NCBI GenBank assembly: GCA_029706075.1
Contig: JAINUG010000130.1
Location: 1,654,383 to 1,718,382 of the forward strand
DNA: 64,000 nt
DNA from: Aldrovandia affinis
Lineage: Eukaryota; Chordata; Actinopteri; Notacanthiformes; Halosauridae
Reading direction: 5' to 3'
Part shown: in pieces, positions 1-13,312 of the stretch
How positions within the stretch are numbered: position 1 is the first letter of the stretch
Layout: every line of letters begins with the position of its first letter
Notes under the pieces: model-generated
Databases searched by the model: none
Told to the model about the DNA's origin: nothing
What the model saw: the letters and a program-made list of their open reading frames with translations, nothing else
Position numbers and translations under genes: made by a program

Positions 1-1199
1 ACTTTCACATGTATTTAATTTAATTTAATTAATCATTTTAATCAATACGCATGGAAAAGCCAGACATGTATTTCTAACATATTTGGAATAGATTTTTCCA
101 CCCATGAAGCGAGACAAAATACTTGCAAGATTCTTATTGGTGGAAATATCTACTCTCCAAATCTATTGGTCCGCGTTGGTATTTTACCGTATATTTCAAG
201 TAAAGACGCAGTTTACCAACCTGCTGTGACGTGTCAGTGGCAAAATCCTTCTTTGAATCTGAGCTTTCGATAAAATGCACTGTCAGCCAAGGCGAATATT
301 TGCATTTGTAACGTTCAGAAAAATAATGCTACAGGCGGCCGAATGTGGTTGAAAACATGAAATGAAGAGAAAGTGAATGTAATATTGCACAACACGTTTT
401 TAGTGAATAGGACAGGATAGACACAATATATTCTGAATTTAGTGACTGATTCTATTAACGATACGCATACTAGTTACGTTCCAAACCCAGTAGATGTGTT
501 GGAAATGTGTTGTTATTGAAAGTATACGTGAAACCGTTTGTTATCCACTTGGCTTTACGGTAATATAATATGAGCCTTTATGATCCTATTACGCTTCGAC
601 ACGGATTCGAAAAGTATGTGGCTGGAGAGGCGTGGCTTTGACAAAAAATATATATAAATTAACTAGTTAACTACCTCATGACGTGCATCCATAACCCTGC
701 GCATGTTTGGAATATATACTGACAACAAAATAACGATTGCTGTTGATATTTAGCCTTTTAGAATTAACTTTAGTTTGCTGACTAACAAGTAAGCTAATTT
801 ACTACACTTCATAAACTTGCAGTATAGTTGGTACGGTCTGAGCAGGGGTGATACGGAACATTCTCAGCAACATCGGTTGACCACCTGTTACTGTATTTAC
901 TACACATTATCATAGATTGTTTTAAATAAGGGACAAATCACATTATCTTCCTGGGCTTTCTGGTGAATCGAATCAGATGTTAGAAAGGACATTTCTAAAC
1001 AACCGGCACAACCTGGGCGATTACTGGTTTCATCCGTACCGGAAATGAGGTGTCCATTCTCTGCTGGCTAGCCTTAACGAAAGATAAACACTTAGCTAGC
1101 TACTGAAAGGACAGAGGCAGGCTAACCATTTAGACAGTGGAGACTTGGCTTTGAACTAGAAAAAGAGGGGAATTGTACAAAGGACAACATTAACGGCGA
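1..1199. other. Upstream flank of syvn1, no gene seen
   Basis: AT-rich intergenic sequence. No ORF with family resemblance and no clear repeat boundary was recognised. It presumably contains the distal promoter of syvn1, whose first noncoding exon appears to end at 1296. Short motifs built from GCTAGC and ACGTTA recur here as they do in the other promoter-proximal regions of the window. Confidence 0.4.
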
Positions 1200-1296
1200 T
1201 ATCACCCATTCCCGCTGTCTCCCTCCACACTCCACCCGCTGGAGGTCGGCCCGGATTGAGCGTGGAGCAAACGCATTCCAACAGCGACTGAAGTCG
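1200..1296 (+). other. syvn1: Probable 5' noncoding exon of syvn1
   Basis: A strong donor, AAGTCG|GTAAGT, sits at 1296/1297. It lies upstream of the first coding exon, whose acceptor TCTCAG|TGGC is at 3586/3587, and there is no in-frame coding sequence between them. The simplest reading is a noncoding first exon joined to the exon carrying the ATG at 3602. The transcription start is not determinable by eye, so the left edge is a guess. Confidence 0.4.
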
Positions 1297-3275
1297 GTAA
1301 GTCGGTCCTGGTACTATACACTCCGCAACAACCCTGCTTACAGTGCACAGGCACAGAAAATATAAACATAGCTTGTTATTAATGTGCTATTTTAGTGTGA
1401 TATTGGCATATGGATCATAGTCAACTAACGTTACTATGTTGATGGCCTGCTTGGATGAATAGAAATGTTACGTTACTAGCAGGCTAACTAGCGAGCTAGC
1501 TACGATTGGTCAACCCATATGGAGAATTAGATCGCTAAACGCCAGTAACTTAACACGTGTTAGTTTGCTGACTAAACGTTTTCACTGGCTAACATAACAC
1601 GCTAAATTGTATATATTGATCCCATGGCTAACCAAATAACCTTGTGTCAAAATGAAGGATGGCCCAGAGACCAAGTCCAAGTGTATTACATGGCTCTCTG
1701 GCACTTGAAGAAGACAGAAAAGACATAAGCAAGCTTGCTCGCAAACTAAGTGACGCGTCTCGACAGGATTATAGTTGAATAGCCTGGTTTGAATTCCCCT
1801 ACCCTCGCTGTTGGTCGCTATGAGCTGTTATTACTAACATCAGGTACATCAGTTGTACAGTTGTACGTTACTCACACATTTCTGTCCTGTCAAATCGTCA
1901 CAACGGTTGTAACAACGACAGACAGTGAATTTGAATCCACTGTAACCACTGTGACCACTGTGGACCAGTAACACATTGTTTGGGGCAATGGCAATGCTAA
2001 CGTGGATGTTTACCTATATAAAGATTGCGATGCCGATACCGGAATTAGTTCTATTAAGTTTCGTAACGTTCGTTTATGTAAGATGAGCCTCCTAGCAACA
2101 GTAATCTAAGTGAGGATAGTTTAAAAGGAAAAAGGTCAATGCAAGAAAGAGATGATAAAGTATTAATAACTCAAAGTATCAAGTGAAAAGAATAGTATAA
2201 TCTGTATTTCCAGCTCTAAACCAGTTTCTAAATTGTTACACTGACACAGGACATACACGTACATAAGTGCCATTGTAAATGAATATTTTATAGAATAGTA
2301 ATGTTGACAGAATTGGCACATTTTGCTTTAGGATCCATATCATAGGATTCCATCTATCCTTTTCTTACATTCTATGAGTAATGTAGGATGTAGTACACTC
2401 ATCAGTGAGTACGCCTTTACATAAGCCTAACAATAACAGATTGCATTTATGTAGCACCATTCACAATTTCAAATCACATAACAATGAAAGGGGAAGCTGG
2501 ACACAGTCACCACCAGTGTGGTGCACCCACCTTTTATTTCCCTTGTTTGAAATATGATGTGAAATGCAACTAATCTCCCTGGCCATATGTAAGCACTGAC
2601 TTCCCGGGCATGTAAAACTGGCCTCTACAATTTGAAGCTCATGAAAACATTTATGTGAAGTGCATGAATGAGCATGAAGTTCATATTGTAACTACAATCA
2701 ATTTGGGAAGTGCAACATCCCAAACCAATGACTTACTGTGGAATCTAGTGCATTTGGTATTGTGGTGGAAACTGAATACTTCTCCAGAGAAAAACCACTG
2801 ATCGTGGACTACTTTCACAGTTTTTTTTGTGTGTCTTATTTCTTTTGCACTTTGCACCTTGCGGTCTAGGCTAATTTATAAGAAAAGTGATTTCCATGCA
2901 TATAACTGTTTTGTGGATCAAGGTTTTTGCATGCAGAAAACTATCTCTTAGTTTTGTTTGTCTTTTCTGTATTCCTCTTTGATCCTTTGTAAGAATGCAA
3001 GCGGTATGGTGGTGTGACGTGCCTTCAGGTGGTGAATCGGATCTGTTATGCTGAAGTTGATTTAGCTCACTCGATAGGAGAGATTAGCTGAGTGGGAATT
3101 GTAATCACTGAGTGAAGTACAGTGACTTTGTGTCACAGTTCCACTGTTTCAGTTGTACTTTATACGTTGCATTGGCCTTTTAAGACTGGGAACTAAAAAA
3201 GTACCAGTGACTAATGACACATTTGAACACATTATCAGTTGATCCCAGTTACTGAAATACATCAGCAGGGTCTTT

Positions 3276-3475
3276 TTTTTAACCCCCTTTTTATCCCTCT
3301 ATTTGTAATCGCCAATTGTAAGACTTCTATGACCGTGACAACCACTGCACTTGTGCGGGAGTGAGACGAATGCAATCCTCACTCGCACTCAGCCAACGGC
3401 TATTTTTGAACCGGGGTTGTAAGGCTTAGCCTGCACTCAAAGCAAGTGCCTTGACAACTGAGCCAACAGGAGGCC
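3276..3475 (-). repeat. tRNA-derived SINE copy (family with AATTGGC tail)
   Basis: On the minus strand the sequence starts with a tRNA-like head, with an A-box-like TGGCTCAGTTGTCAAGGCAC and a B-box-like CCGGTTCAAA. It ends in a tail resembling CAATTGGCGATTACAAATAG followed by a purine-rich run. The same tail appears at about 27580-27650, 30596-30690 (minus) and 54030-54080, so these are copies of one family. It lies just upstream of the first syvn1 coding exon. Confidence 0.55.
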
Positions 3476-3601
3476 ATGGTTTTTTTGTGTGCTTTTTTGT
3501 CTCATCAGAGATTAATCAAACCCCCTTTTCTGTGCTGTGTCTTCAGCTTAACACATCATTGTTTTCTCTCCACTTATCTCTCTCAGTGGCAGGACAACAG
3601 A

Positions 3602-6600
3602 ATGGTGCGAGCAGCCCTAGTAACAGCCACTAGCCTGGCCCTGACTGGGGCAGTGATTGCCCATGCCTACTATCTCAAGCACCAGTTCTACCCCACTGTG
3701 GTCTACCTCACCAAGAGCAGCCCCAGCATGGCCGTGAGTCAGAATGCACTTGTCACAACTCGCCACCAGACATCACATACAATGGGTGGTGCGGTACAGG
3801 GTCGGTCACACCCTTCCTTCATGTATTTACTTAACTTGATGGCTGACGGCTTTCGTTTCGCATTATCTCACATTTACGTGACCTGTATTTACGATTCGGT
3901 GTTGCGTCTTGCTCAAGGGTACAACAGAAGAATAGACACCCTTCTGGTTACAAGTCTACTTCCCAGATCACTTCTGCGCACTGCTGCCCATTCTGCATTC
4001 ATTTCTCTTGGGTGCTGTATAGACTTGCTGGAACAAGAACACGCATGTGAAATGTATTTTTGCAGTTGATGGTCAGATTTCTCCAAAAACCTGGAGCGGA
4101 ATTAGTTTTCAGAAATATAATACGAACACATTGAATTATTGGGAACATAATGCATATTGGGCTTAACCAATTGAAATTATATTATCTGTGTAAATGCACT
4201 TATTTATATTTGAATGTTTTTGAACTGGGTAGAATTGTGCTGTCAGTCACAACTGGTAGTGCAGAGAGCAAAACCTTTTTGATTGATAAATATTTGCAGA
4301 ATTGCCTTGTTTGTATAGCACTCTCTCTTCCAGTTTTTCCTGACCCTTGTGTGTGTTCTCACGTCTGTGGCAGGTGTTGTATATCCAGGCCTTTGTGCTG
4401 GTGTTCCTGCTGTGGAAGTTCATGCGGAAGGTCTTCTTCGGGCAGCTGAGGGCTGCTGAGATGGAGGTGTGAACCTTTTCCTGTCCTACTTTACCAGTGC
4501 CTGTCCTATTCTCGTCCTGTGTTCTGTGTGGAAAACGACAGTGTGGCAGTCTATCTGCACTCATCTTTGTTAATATCTGTGATATAGTGTGCTATTGTTA
4601 ACATTGCACTTGAATGACAAATTCCATATCTATCCCCTTCCTCATTTGATCCCTTCTGACCTTCTCACCCCCAATCATCCCTCCCCTCCCCCCTCCCTAC
4701 CTGTTCCCTCAGCACCTGATCGAACGCTCTTGGTACGCTGTGACCGAGACGTGTTTGGCCTTCACGGTGTTCCGCGACGACTTCTCCCCTCGCTTCGTCG
4801 CCCTCTTCACCCTGCTGCTCTTCCTCAAGTGCTTCCATTGGCTAGCCGAGGACAGGGTGGACTTTGTGAGTTTGGGGGAGGGGTGGATACTGACGCCTAA
4901 CGAGGGGCCACAGGGTGTTAACCTAGCGTAGCTGTGGATTGACACCAACATCTGGCCTTGACCCTCTCTCCCTCAGATGGAGAGGAGTCCCAACATCTCC
5001 TGGATATTCCACTTCAGAGTGTTGTGTGAGTATAGCCAGAGAGCCTTACCCCCATTTTCAGTCGTCGAATTTGCAGTACGGCTTTACTGTAGCACTTATT
5101 TCCCCCCCTACCGTAACAGATGGCCTCGGTGTAATTGTGGGATGAACATGGTGTGACAAAACCGGTGTGAACTGACATAAAACTGAGACCGTGGCACAGT
5201 GGCTTGCAAGTTGGAATGCAGGGATTTTGTGTGGACCGGCAACATCCACTCGTTAAAGTCAAGTTGGCATCAGTTCTGTCCAAAGCGCTTCAGAATCGAT
5301 CACACGCCTCGACTGCAGTTTGCAACAGTAATTACATGTAGTGAGAGTCAATGATGCATTTCTCCAGAGCTCTGAGAAGCTAGGGGAAAGCTCAGTTCTC
5401 TATTTAAGGCATATGCAAATGTCCAAGCTGCAGCTGCACTGGAAGGAAGAGGACCTTCAGTCACCGGTGCCCCGTGTTTGATTGTTTATACCGTGTAATA
5501 TTGTTGCCTCTTTTCCTTACACACTTTGCAACCGAATATACCGAATCCCTATTGTTTTTGGTGTTGCCAACACTTACTTTTAGTATTCAGTTACTCGCAA
5601 TGTGAATCAATTTCACTGTTTCAGTGTCTGTGACCCCGCAGCCTATTTTTTAAATGCGATCAACATATGCATACACTCGCTGTATTTTGTTTCATACGAG
5701 TCATCTTGCAAGTGCAGATACCATTATTTATCTGCAGTTAAGTGAAGCATTTTGAAAACGTTTTGCAAGCAGATTAAGATTTGAGTAGTACGTATATGTC
5801 AACATCATCGCTAATGTTGCCTGAGGGATCTGAGTCTAATTCAAACCAATGGGATGCCGAACGGCACATCATCATAAACCGAAATCCCGAAACGATGTGG
5901 CTAAAGCACGCTGCGCGTGAAGTGAACGCCAACGGGCAGGGCGCTACGTTTTGAGGCTGCTCTTCCTGTTTCCAACTCTCCCGTATCCCTCGCAGCTCTG
6001 ATGGTGTTGCTTGCAGTTCTGGACTTCCTTTTTGTCAATCACGCCTGCCACAGCATCATCACGCGGGGAGCCTCGGTCCAGCTGGTCTTCGGGTTTGAGG
6101 TTTGTGAGATCTTTCTGCGTGTGGGTGCCGCTCACGTAGGTGAAATGTGACATTTCCTATGATTAGTGTTTGCTCTTGCAAATATGTCATATACAATGCA
6201 TCCAGTGTATATTGTCAAGTACATAAGGATAGAATGGTGAAGAAGTAATGTTGATACAAAATCCACAAACATTCAGCATGACTCATGGTATCTAATGTGT
6301 TTTTATTTACTGACTTTCTTTTCTGAATACCAAATTGGTGTATCGTCTTAAACCGTGATTTACATCAAGCATAGGTTTTGTTAAACGGTTTAGTTTCTTA
6401 TTAGAACATAAGAATAAATAACTATGAAAACAGGCCTTTCAGCCCATCTAAGCTCGACATTTACCTACAGTCTAAACAGTGTCCAGTAATTGGGGTGGGT
6501 GTTCAAGCCTGGACTTGAACACCCCAAGAGTCTCGGTCTCTACAACATGACCTGGCAAGCTGTTCCACGCATTGACAACCCTTTAAAAAAAGAAATGAAC

Positions 6601-9600
6601 AACAACTTTCTGCTATCAGTGTGGAATTTAACTTTAACTAATTTCTGCATATGCCCCATTGTTCTGCTGACAGAACCAACCCCAAAAAATATTTTTTAGT
6701 TCACTTTGTTAATCCCTTTTACGAATTTACAAACCTCAATCAAATCACTGCTTAGCCTCCTTTCGCTGACCCTTAATAGATAAAGTGTAAGCCTTTCCTC
6801 ATAACTTTCACATTTTATACCTGGAACTACTTTTGTTGCCCTTCTCTGTACCTCTAAGAGCTTCTATAACTTTATTATAGTGGTGCACAGAACTGCACAT
6901 TATACTCTAAATATAATCCTACAAAAGTGTTGCAGAACATCCGTACAACCTGCTTGTCTACACATTTTCACAAATTTATTTGCTGTGTTCTCGTGCCATG
7001 TTCTTGTGTAGATGTCGATACAGAAGGCTGCTTGTGCGCTGGTTCTGAGTCGGTCTTCCATTCCTGTCTCTTTAGTACGCTATCCTGATGACAATGGTTC
7101 TGACCACCTTCATCAAGTACACCCTCCACACCATCGACCTGCAGAGCGAGAACCCCTGGGACAACAAGGCAGTCTACATGCTGTACACCGAGCTCTTCAC
7201 TGGTACTTCACTGTTTTCGCATGTCCCCCAGGCACATCTGCTGCGCTCTCCAAACACAGACAGTCTGCTGGCCCTGTGAGCCATGTATCACAATGCACTA
7301 CCCGACCGCCCGAGTCGCTAATTCCCCGTCGCTGTTCTATTCCAGGTTTCATCAAGGTGCTGCTGTACATGGCGTTCATGACTATTATGATCAAGGTGCA
7401 CACCTTCCCGCTCTTTGCCATCCGGCCCATGTACTTGGCCATGAGGTGAGCAGAGCCCTCACACCCAAAAGAGAACTGTACGAATGACTTGACACACTGA
7501 CTCTGACTGGGATTCCATAGGTCATACACATTCAAATAGACCGCATTACACCTGCGGTCACACCTACAGCTGGACATTCCTTAAAAGCCTTCCTCTCGCT
7601 CCTTCTCTTCCCCCCTCAGGCAGTTCAAGAAAGCGGTCACGGATGCGATCATGTCTCGAAGAGCCATCCGCAACATGAACACACTGTGAGTTCATCCCAT
7701 TTTGCGAGCCGTTAAAATCCCCCTTTGGTCATGAATAATTACTAGTAAGCACTGCGTGTGTGCGTGCGTGTGTCAGAATCTAAACTTATTTCTGTGGTTT
7801 TTGCATTTTCTTTGACTACGTTTCTTTATTTAGCAGATCATTTTAATTGGGTCAGCTAAAATGGGTCCCATTTCACAGTTCATGTTAAGGAGCTTGCTTA
7901 AAGCAAAAGCACCCATACCTGGGCAGACCTGCATTATGTAGTTCATGAGCCCAGCTCACTGCTCCCCCATGCCAAACTCATGTAAAGGGGAATAGCCAAG
8001 GATTCATTGCCATTCACAGACGTGCAACTAAATTTGTGTCCCATGGCTATATTTTCTACTTCTCACCAATGTACGAGAAGTCCGCTTAATGAGGTGAGGT
8101 GTTTCGTGGGTTCATGAAGTGTGAATTTTATATCTCCTTGACCTCACGTCGGTCTGTCACACATCCTAAACTTTATCTTTCTGTGTTCCGGCAGCTACCC
8201 AGATGCCACTCCGGAGGATCTGCAGGCCACTGACAACGTGTGCATCATCTGCAGGGAGGAGATGGTCACCGGAGCAAAGAAACTGCCCTGCAACCACATC
8301 TTCCACTCCAGGTTTCACTGGCTTACCTTTGCATTAAAGCTGCCTCTTGTCACGTTCGTAAATACGCCTGGCGACTCCCGAGGTTTCGGCACCTTCCCGC
8401 ATGATTCAGTTTGACACCCGCGCGAGGAGAGAAGCCTCTCGTAATAACTGGTTGTGTAATTGGTCATCGTCGCGAGGTGACCACGTCCTTTCGCTCCTCT
8501 TCTGTGTCAGCTGCCTCCGCTCCTGGTTCCAGAGACAGCAGACGTGCCCCACCTGTCGCATGGACGTCCTCCGTGCCTCGCTGCCCAATCAGACTCCGGC
8601 CCCGCCCCCGCTCAGCCACCAGCCCCGCCTCCACCCGTCAATCCTCCAGCGCAACCCGCCGGTAATGGTGAGCGACAGCCGTTTGTAATTGATCTGACAA
8701 AATCGCTTTCCAAAGGTGGAAAACCACGATCCGTTCATATCATTGATTACAGGCTGCGGGAATGAGTGTTCAATGCACTTTTAACAACAACGATGTTACG
8801 ATGGGGCTTAAAATAGAATATTGTCTACCCATATGTCTTCATAGCATTCAAATAGTCATTAATATATATTATATGTGTACAGTGTTTTTTTTCAAGTTCT
8901 AACCAAAATCTTTTGCAGCCGATTGAGCCATCTATTCAGCTTGCCTACGCTCTGTTTTCTGTGTTTATTAAACTGCTTACTGACCTTTGAGCAGTTGATG
9001 GTTAGTGAGCCCTGGTGCAGACAGTGCCGTAACGGTATCCCCCTTCCTCTTTAGTGCCCCCTGGAGTGATGCCACCATTCCCCCAGGGCTCTTCCCGTTC
9101 TGGGGCCCCTTCCCTGGCGCGCCCCCACTTGCACCCGCCCCTGGGGCCCCGGGAGGCCCCACGGACCCCCCCCAGGCCAGCGCTGAAGGAGCCCAGGCCC
9201 AAGCAGCCGGTGAGACTGTTAGCCCCCGCACCCAGGGCCACTCTGGTCAGATGTGAGAATGACAGAGCTGCCCAGGGGGGCTGGCCAGGGGGCAGGCATG
9301 TTGAATCTATGAACCATATCGAGCTGCTTTACCAGATGCTGTTGGGCAGACACAAAAACGAACCAGCAGCGGATGATACCATTGTAAATATGGGAGTCTG
9401 TGGCACACAGGTCATTTAAGCCCCTCCTCACATGTGCTGTAGTGGATTGCTTTGATGTTTGGTGTCTGTAGTGGAGCGTAAGATCCATGTCTAATCATCT
9501 AAGATTTAATGAATCAGGTCATACAAGTATACAGTATTTTCATGAACGCTCAGAGTTCGTATAAGTATTTGATTACCTGAATATGTGTCTGCTTGTCTTT

Positions 9601-11657
9601 GTGTAATATAGCACCTGATTAAAATGGTAGTAGTGTTTTTGAGTCTTTGGGAAGTTGGGGAAAACAGTTTTCTGTGTGTCGGTTTATCAGTGCAATACAA
9701 TCACTGTGCTCTCTACCTCTCCGTGCTAGGCACCAGTCGCACGGCCCAGCCCAGCACCGACGCTGTACCGCCACCAGCACCACCAGGAGGCGCTATGCCA
9801 GGATTCCCCTTCTCCTTTCCCCCACCATTCCCATCAGCTCCCTGGCTGGGCATGCCCCCACCACCACCCCCCTTTGGTAAGAACGCTCATCAGAACCTCG
9901 AGCAGGGCTACTCCGAGCCTGGTACTAGACCTTTTTTAATCTTGTGGTTAAAGTGACCGTTTGTTTTTGTAGAGGGTGGCATGTAGTGTAATGGTTAGGG
10001 AACTGGACTTGTAACTCAGAGGTTACTGGTTCAATTCCCAGGTGGGACACATCTGCCGTTGTGCCCTTGAGCAAGGTACTTAACATGAATTTCTTCAGTA
10101 AAATATCCGGCTGTATAAATGGATTGTATGTTAAGAAATGTAAACTGCTAAAATGGCTAAAATGTAAATGTCATGTAAAATGTTTTGGGAGAGGAAGTTG
10201 TCGTCTCGTCTGTCTGCTTGTGCGTCCGTGTACACGTGTGCACACACACAAACTTGTGCTGTAATGATCAGCTGTATAATTAAGTCCAACTTTGACGATC
10301 ATTGAAGAAAATGCTTTTACAATTGATGTTGTTATTTGCAAACACAGCCCTCGATGCAAGTCTGAGCCAAAGTTCACCTTTTATTCAGATGAGAAATAAA
10401 GGCTCGTTTGTTAAAGACGCATGTAAGACCCTACACTCCTCCCCCCCCAGTGTCGTCCATGCCCCCGCCCCCCGCGGCGCTGTCTGCCCTGTCGGAGGCG
10501 GAGCTCAGGGAGCTGGAGCAGGAGGGCAGGCGGGGCCTGGAGGCCAGGCTGCAGTGTCTGCACAATATCCACACGCTGCTGGACGCCGCCATGCTCAACA
10601 TCCATCACTACCTCAGCACCGTGGCAACGCTCAGGTGCAGCCGCCTTTCCCCATCTCATTTAAAACCCTTACTGTTCACCTGGCTGTCGCTTCTTTGACT
10701 TGGGCGGCTATGTGTAGATGACCGCAGGTTAGGAGCTTAATCTCTTGCCTCTGTGTGTTCTGTAGTGTTTCCTTACATATATATAGTCTATATATAGTCT
10801 ATACTATATATAGTATAGTCTGATGTTTCACTTTGAACTGATGTTACGTGGTACAAGTGTTGTTACTTGTGATAATGCAGCAATGCCCTGTTCCTCTCGC
10901 CGTCAGCCCTCCACGTTCTGAGACGGCCAGCAGCGAGGCACCACCTGAGGTGGCTCAGACAGTCACCACGCCCCCCGCTGGCAGTGCTGAGAACAGCACC
11001 CAGGAAAGCATCGCCCAGGAGAACAGCACTCAAAGCAGTGAGTCACAGCCAGGGTTTAGGATTACAGCGCAAGTGATAGGAAATCTTAAATCAGGGATGT
11101 GATTTTTCCTGATTATTCAGGAAATGCAGATTTTCTGGTGCTAAATATCTCTGGCTATTTGGCTTTATTTGCTGAACATTCTTTCCTGCTATCAGCTGTC
11201 AAAGAGTGCAACATTTCTTAACGTGTATGCTTATGACATACACATGTCCACAAGATATCTATGGTCTGAAAATAAACATTTCCTGATTAACCAGGAAAGA
11301 AATCCCTGTTAAATGCCTGCATCGCATGGGGTGTAAGGGTTTTTGTGAGTAAGGGGTGGTGTGAGCATTTCGATCGTTAAAATGACCCAAACCTTTCATC
11401 ATCGTCGTCGTCTCTGTCTTCTCTCCTCAGGCGAATCTGTCAATGGGGCGGCTGGCTTCACCCAACCGGACTCCACCACGGAGAGGGACAGTGACGAGGG
11501 GAGGGAAGAAGAGGGGGACGAGGGCGAGGGCGAGGAGGAGGGGGAGGCCGGGGCGAATGGGGCGCCCAACACCGCAGAGCTGAGGAGACGGCGCCTTCGC
11601 AAGCTGGACACGGCCCCGCCCCCGACCACTGACGCACAGCCACCGACCCCGATCTGA
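3602..11657 (+). CDS. syvn1: Synoviolin / Hrd1, ER-resident E3 ubiquitin ligase
   Basis: SYVN1 is the membrane RING E3 ligase of ER-associated degradation. Coding exons are 3602-3733, 4374-4466, 4713-4865, 4977-5025, 5996-6099, 7076-7202, 7346-7445, 7620-7685, 8195-8311, 8511-8667, 9055-9209, 9730-9876, 10451-10634, 10907-11037 and 11431-11657 (TGA). All junctions are GT-AG. Exons 1-8 encode the multi-spanning membrane domain, including HAYYLKHQFYPTVVYLTKSS and SENPWDNKAVYMLYTELFTG. Exons 9-10 encode the RING-H2 finger (CIICREEM, CNHIFH, CLRSWF, CPTCRMD). A proline-rich region follows, then a helical segment around LEARLQCLHNIHTLLDAAML, and an acidic/basic C-terminus with AELRRRRLRKLD. With one base added in each of exons 10 and 11 (see findings), the phases close and the protein would be about 647 aa; human SYVN1 is 617. 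Without those corrections the proline-rich region is out of frame. The ATG is chosen because it aligns with the mammalian N-terminus. Confidence 0.96.
6420..6960. repeat. Degenerate interspersed repeat in syvn1 intron 5
   Basis: Begins near an AGAACATAAGAATAAATA motif followed by CCTTTCAGCCCATCTAAGCT. It continues with phrases such as GGCAAGCTGTTCCACGCATT and AACCTCAATCAAATCACTGC. I recognise this as a widespread fish interspersed repeat, probably a degraded non-LTR element, but I cannot name the family. It lies between syvn1 exons 5 and 6 and has no intact ORF. Confidence 0.5.
9968..10175 (+). repeat. tRNA-derived SINE, 3'-truncated copy
   Basis: Shares head and body with the fuller copy at 21940-22165. 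There is an A-box-like TAGTGTAATGGTTAGGG and a B-box-like GGTTCAATTCCC. Next come TGCCCTTGAGCAAGGTACTT and CCGGCTGTATAAATGGATTG. The LINE-like tail present in the other copy is absent or degraded here. It lies in a syvn1 intron in the sense orientation. Confidence 0.75.
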
Positions 11658-11968
11658 TCCATTCTGAAACACACGGACTAACCAACGGCCGACACAGACG
11701 CAAGGACCGACTGGCACACTCACTCACTCACACACGCACGCGTGCGCGCACACACACTTAACAGACCGACACACACGCCCCAGCCCCGACTCTCACACAC
11801 AGCACAGTAGCACAAATGGGACACTCCCTTTCGTTAAGTGAAGAAGAGAGGGTCCAGTTAGGCCCTGCTGGCTCGCTAACACTTGTGTACGATTTCAAGC
11901 CTCTTCTAGCAAGACTTTGCCTTTTATATAGGAGCAAATTGTCAAACTCTGTTTCCAAATCACTTGTC

Positions 11969-11997
11969 TTTTTTTTTTTTTTTGGGGGGGGGGGGGG
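11969..11997 (+). repeat. T-run followed by G-run in the syvn1 3'UTR
   Basis: About 14 T followed directly by about 13 G, within the predicted syvn1 3' untranslated region. A second T-rich tract lies at about 12346-12387. Run lengths of this kind are prone to sequencing error. If real, the G-run could in principle form a G-quadruplex in the mRNA. Confidence 0.7.
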
Positions 11998-12347
11998 TTT
12001 CTCTCAATTGATAAACATGCACTCTCCCACCTAGGCTGTGTGTGCTTGTGTCTCATGTCCTGTTCACCCCACACTGAAGATAAATGGTAAAGCAGTCAGT
12101 CAGAACGCCCAACGTGTGCTGGTCTGGCCAATGGCGGGGGCTCACTACACACTAGTGTCGGATGCTCCGGATCTCCTTAAGTTCTCTATGGCGACAAGGC
12201 CCTCCCAAGCACAGGAGGCTACAGGGTTCTGGGTTGCTGTCCGGGTACACTGCTCTTTCCCTGTAATGGCAGGCCCAAGTGGAAAGGGCAAAATCTCTTT
12301 GCATTTTCACAACCTTCTTTTGTCTCCTAAAATCTGAATTTAAGACT

Positions 12348-12379
<32 letters not shown>

Positions 12380-12659
12380 TTTTTTTTCTCGTTGCTTCGG
12401 CAGTCCAAGTTACACAAAACCTTCAGCCCCTGGGCACACTGGGACGAGCGGGAAGGCTTCGCGCCTCGCTGAGTTTGAGCTCTGAACGATGGACCAGGAG
12501 CTGCGAACGGGCTCGTTTCCCTTGACTTGCTTTGTTTTTCATTCTCCCCTACACTACGGAGATGTGAGCTGTGAGCTTTTGAGCTCAGGGAAACAAGAGG
12601 GTTCATTTAACTTGTACATAATGTATAAAGAGTTTTAATAGAATCTGTACATACTGCTG

Positions 12660-12665
12660 AATAAA
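12660..12665 (+). terminator. syvn1: Polyadenylation signal of syvn1
   Basis: AATAAA about 1 kb past the syvn1 stop codon. It is the first canonical signal on this strand after the stop and is followed by GT-rich sequence, as expected of a downstream element. It gives a 3'UTR of about 1 kb. Confidence 0.65.
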
Positions 12666-12689
12666 CCATTCAAATGGAATATTGGTTGT

Positions 12690-13300
12690 GAGTGTACATG
12701 TGTCTGTGAGACTGTCCAAGACCCTATTTAAGGTGATGTTTATCTGTCCTGTGCAGGGCCCTGCATTTTAGCCAGTCAGGGTTTGTATCATTTGGTTGAA
12801 ACCTGAAATGTATCTTTAACTGCTCTAGAGGAAGACCCAAGAAGGTAATTGGCTGTAATAAAATAGTAACTGGATGAGCAAATATCACCAGCTAACAAAT
12901 ATTATGTTACCAGTGAACAGTGCATTCTCAGAACTATCAACACTGCTGATTAAAACTTGACTATTGATAAAAACTGCTATACAGGTGGCTTCAAAGGGAG
13001 TCTTTATCAGCCTTTTGCTGCTATATGGCCTAAACCCTGGTCAATAAAAACACTGGACCCTAGTCATGCGGCATGTTGTCGCTAGCAGAAATGATCGACA
13101 ACACCGTTATATATGGCACTACCCCCCCTCCCCACAAAGTTGAGGATAATCTAATTTTGTGATTTATGTTTTTGTTTTAATACACGTAATTGACTCAACC
13201 CAAAGGGTATGCGTTGAAAGTATGTTGAAAATGTGTGGAATGTCTACAGTATCTGAAAGCAAAAGCATTTTTAAGATCCAAGGTTGGCCAAGTCTTATTT
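12690..13300. other. Short spacer between convergent genes
   Basis: The stretch between the predicted polyadenylation signals of syvn1 (+) and gpr137 (-). It is AT-rich with no coding exon, RNA gene or clear repeat recognised. Confidence 0.4.
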
Positions 13301-13306
13301 TCAAGT

Positions 13307-13312
13307 TTTATT
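13307..13312 (-). terminator. gpr137: Candidate polyadenylation signal of gpr137
   Basis: On the minus strand this reads AATAAA, about 1.1 kb downstream of the gpr137 stop codon at 14392-14394. It would give a 3'UTR similar in length to that of syvn1. Not confirmed by transcript data. Confidence 0.4.

Noticed and set aside
10780-10825. AT-rich palindromic TATATAGTCTATA repeats as a regulatory site
   Set aside because: Located in a syvn1 intron and best explained as simple AT-rich sequence.
3602-11657. syvn1 as a pseudogene because of frame breaks
   Set aside because: All splice sites and the RING and membrane domains are intact, and both breaks lie in C homopolymers of the low-complexity linker; sequencing error is more likely.
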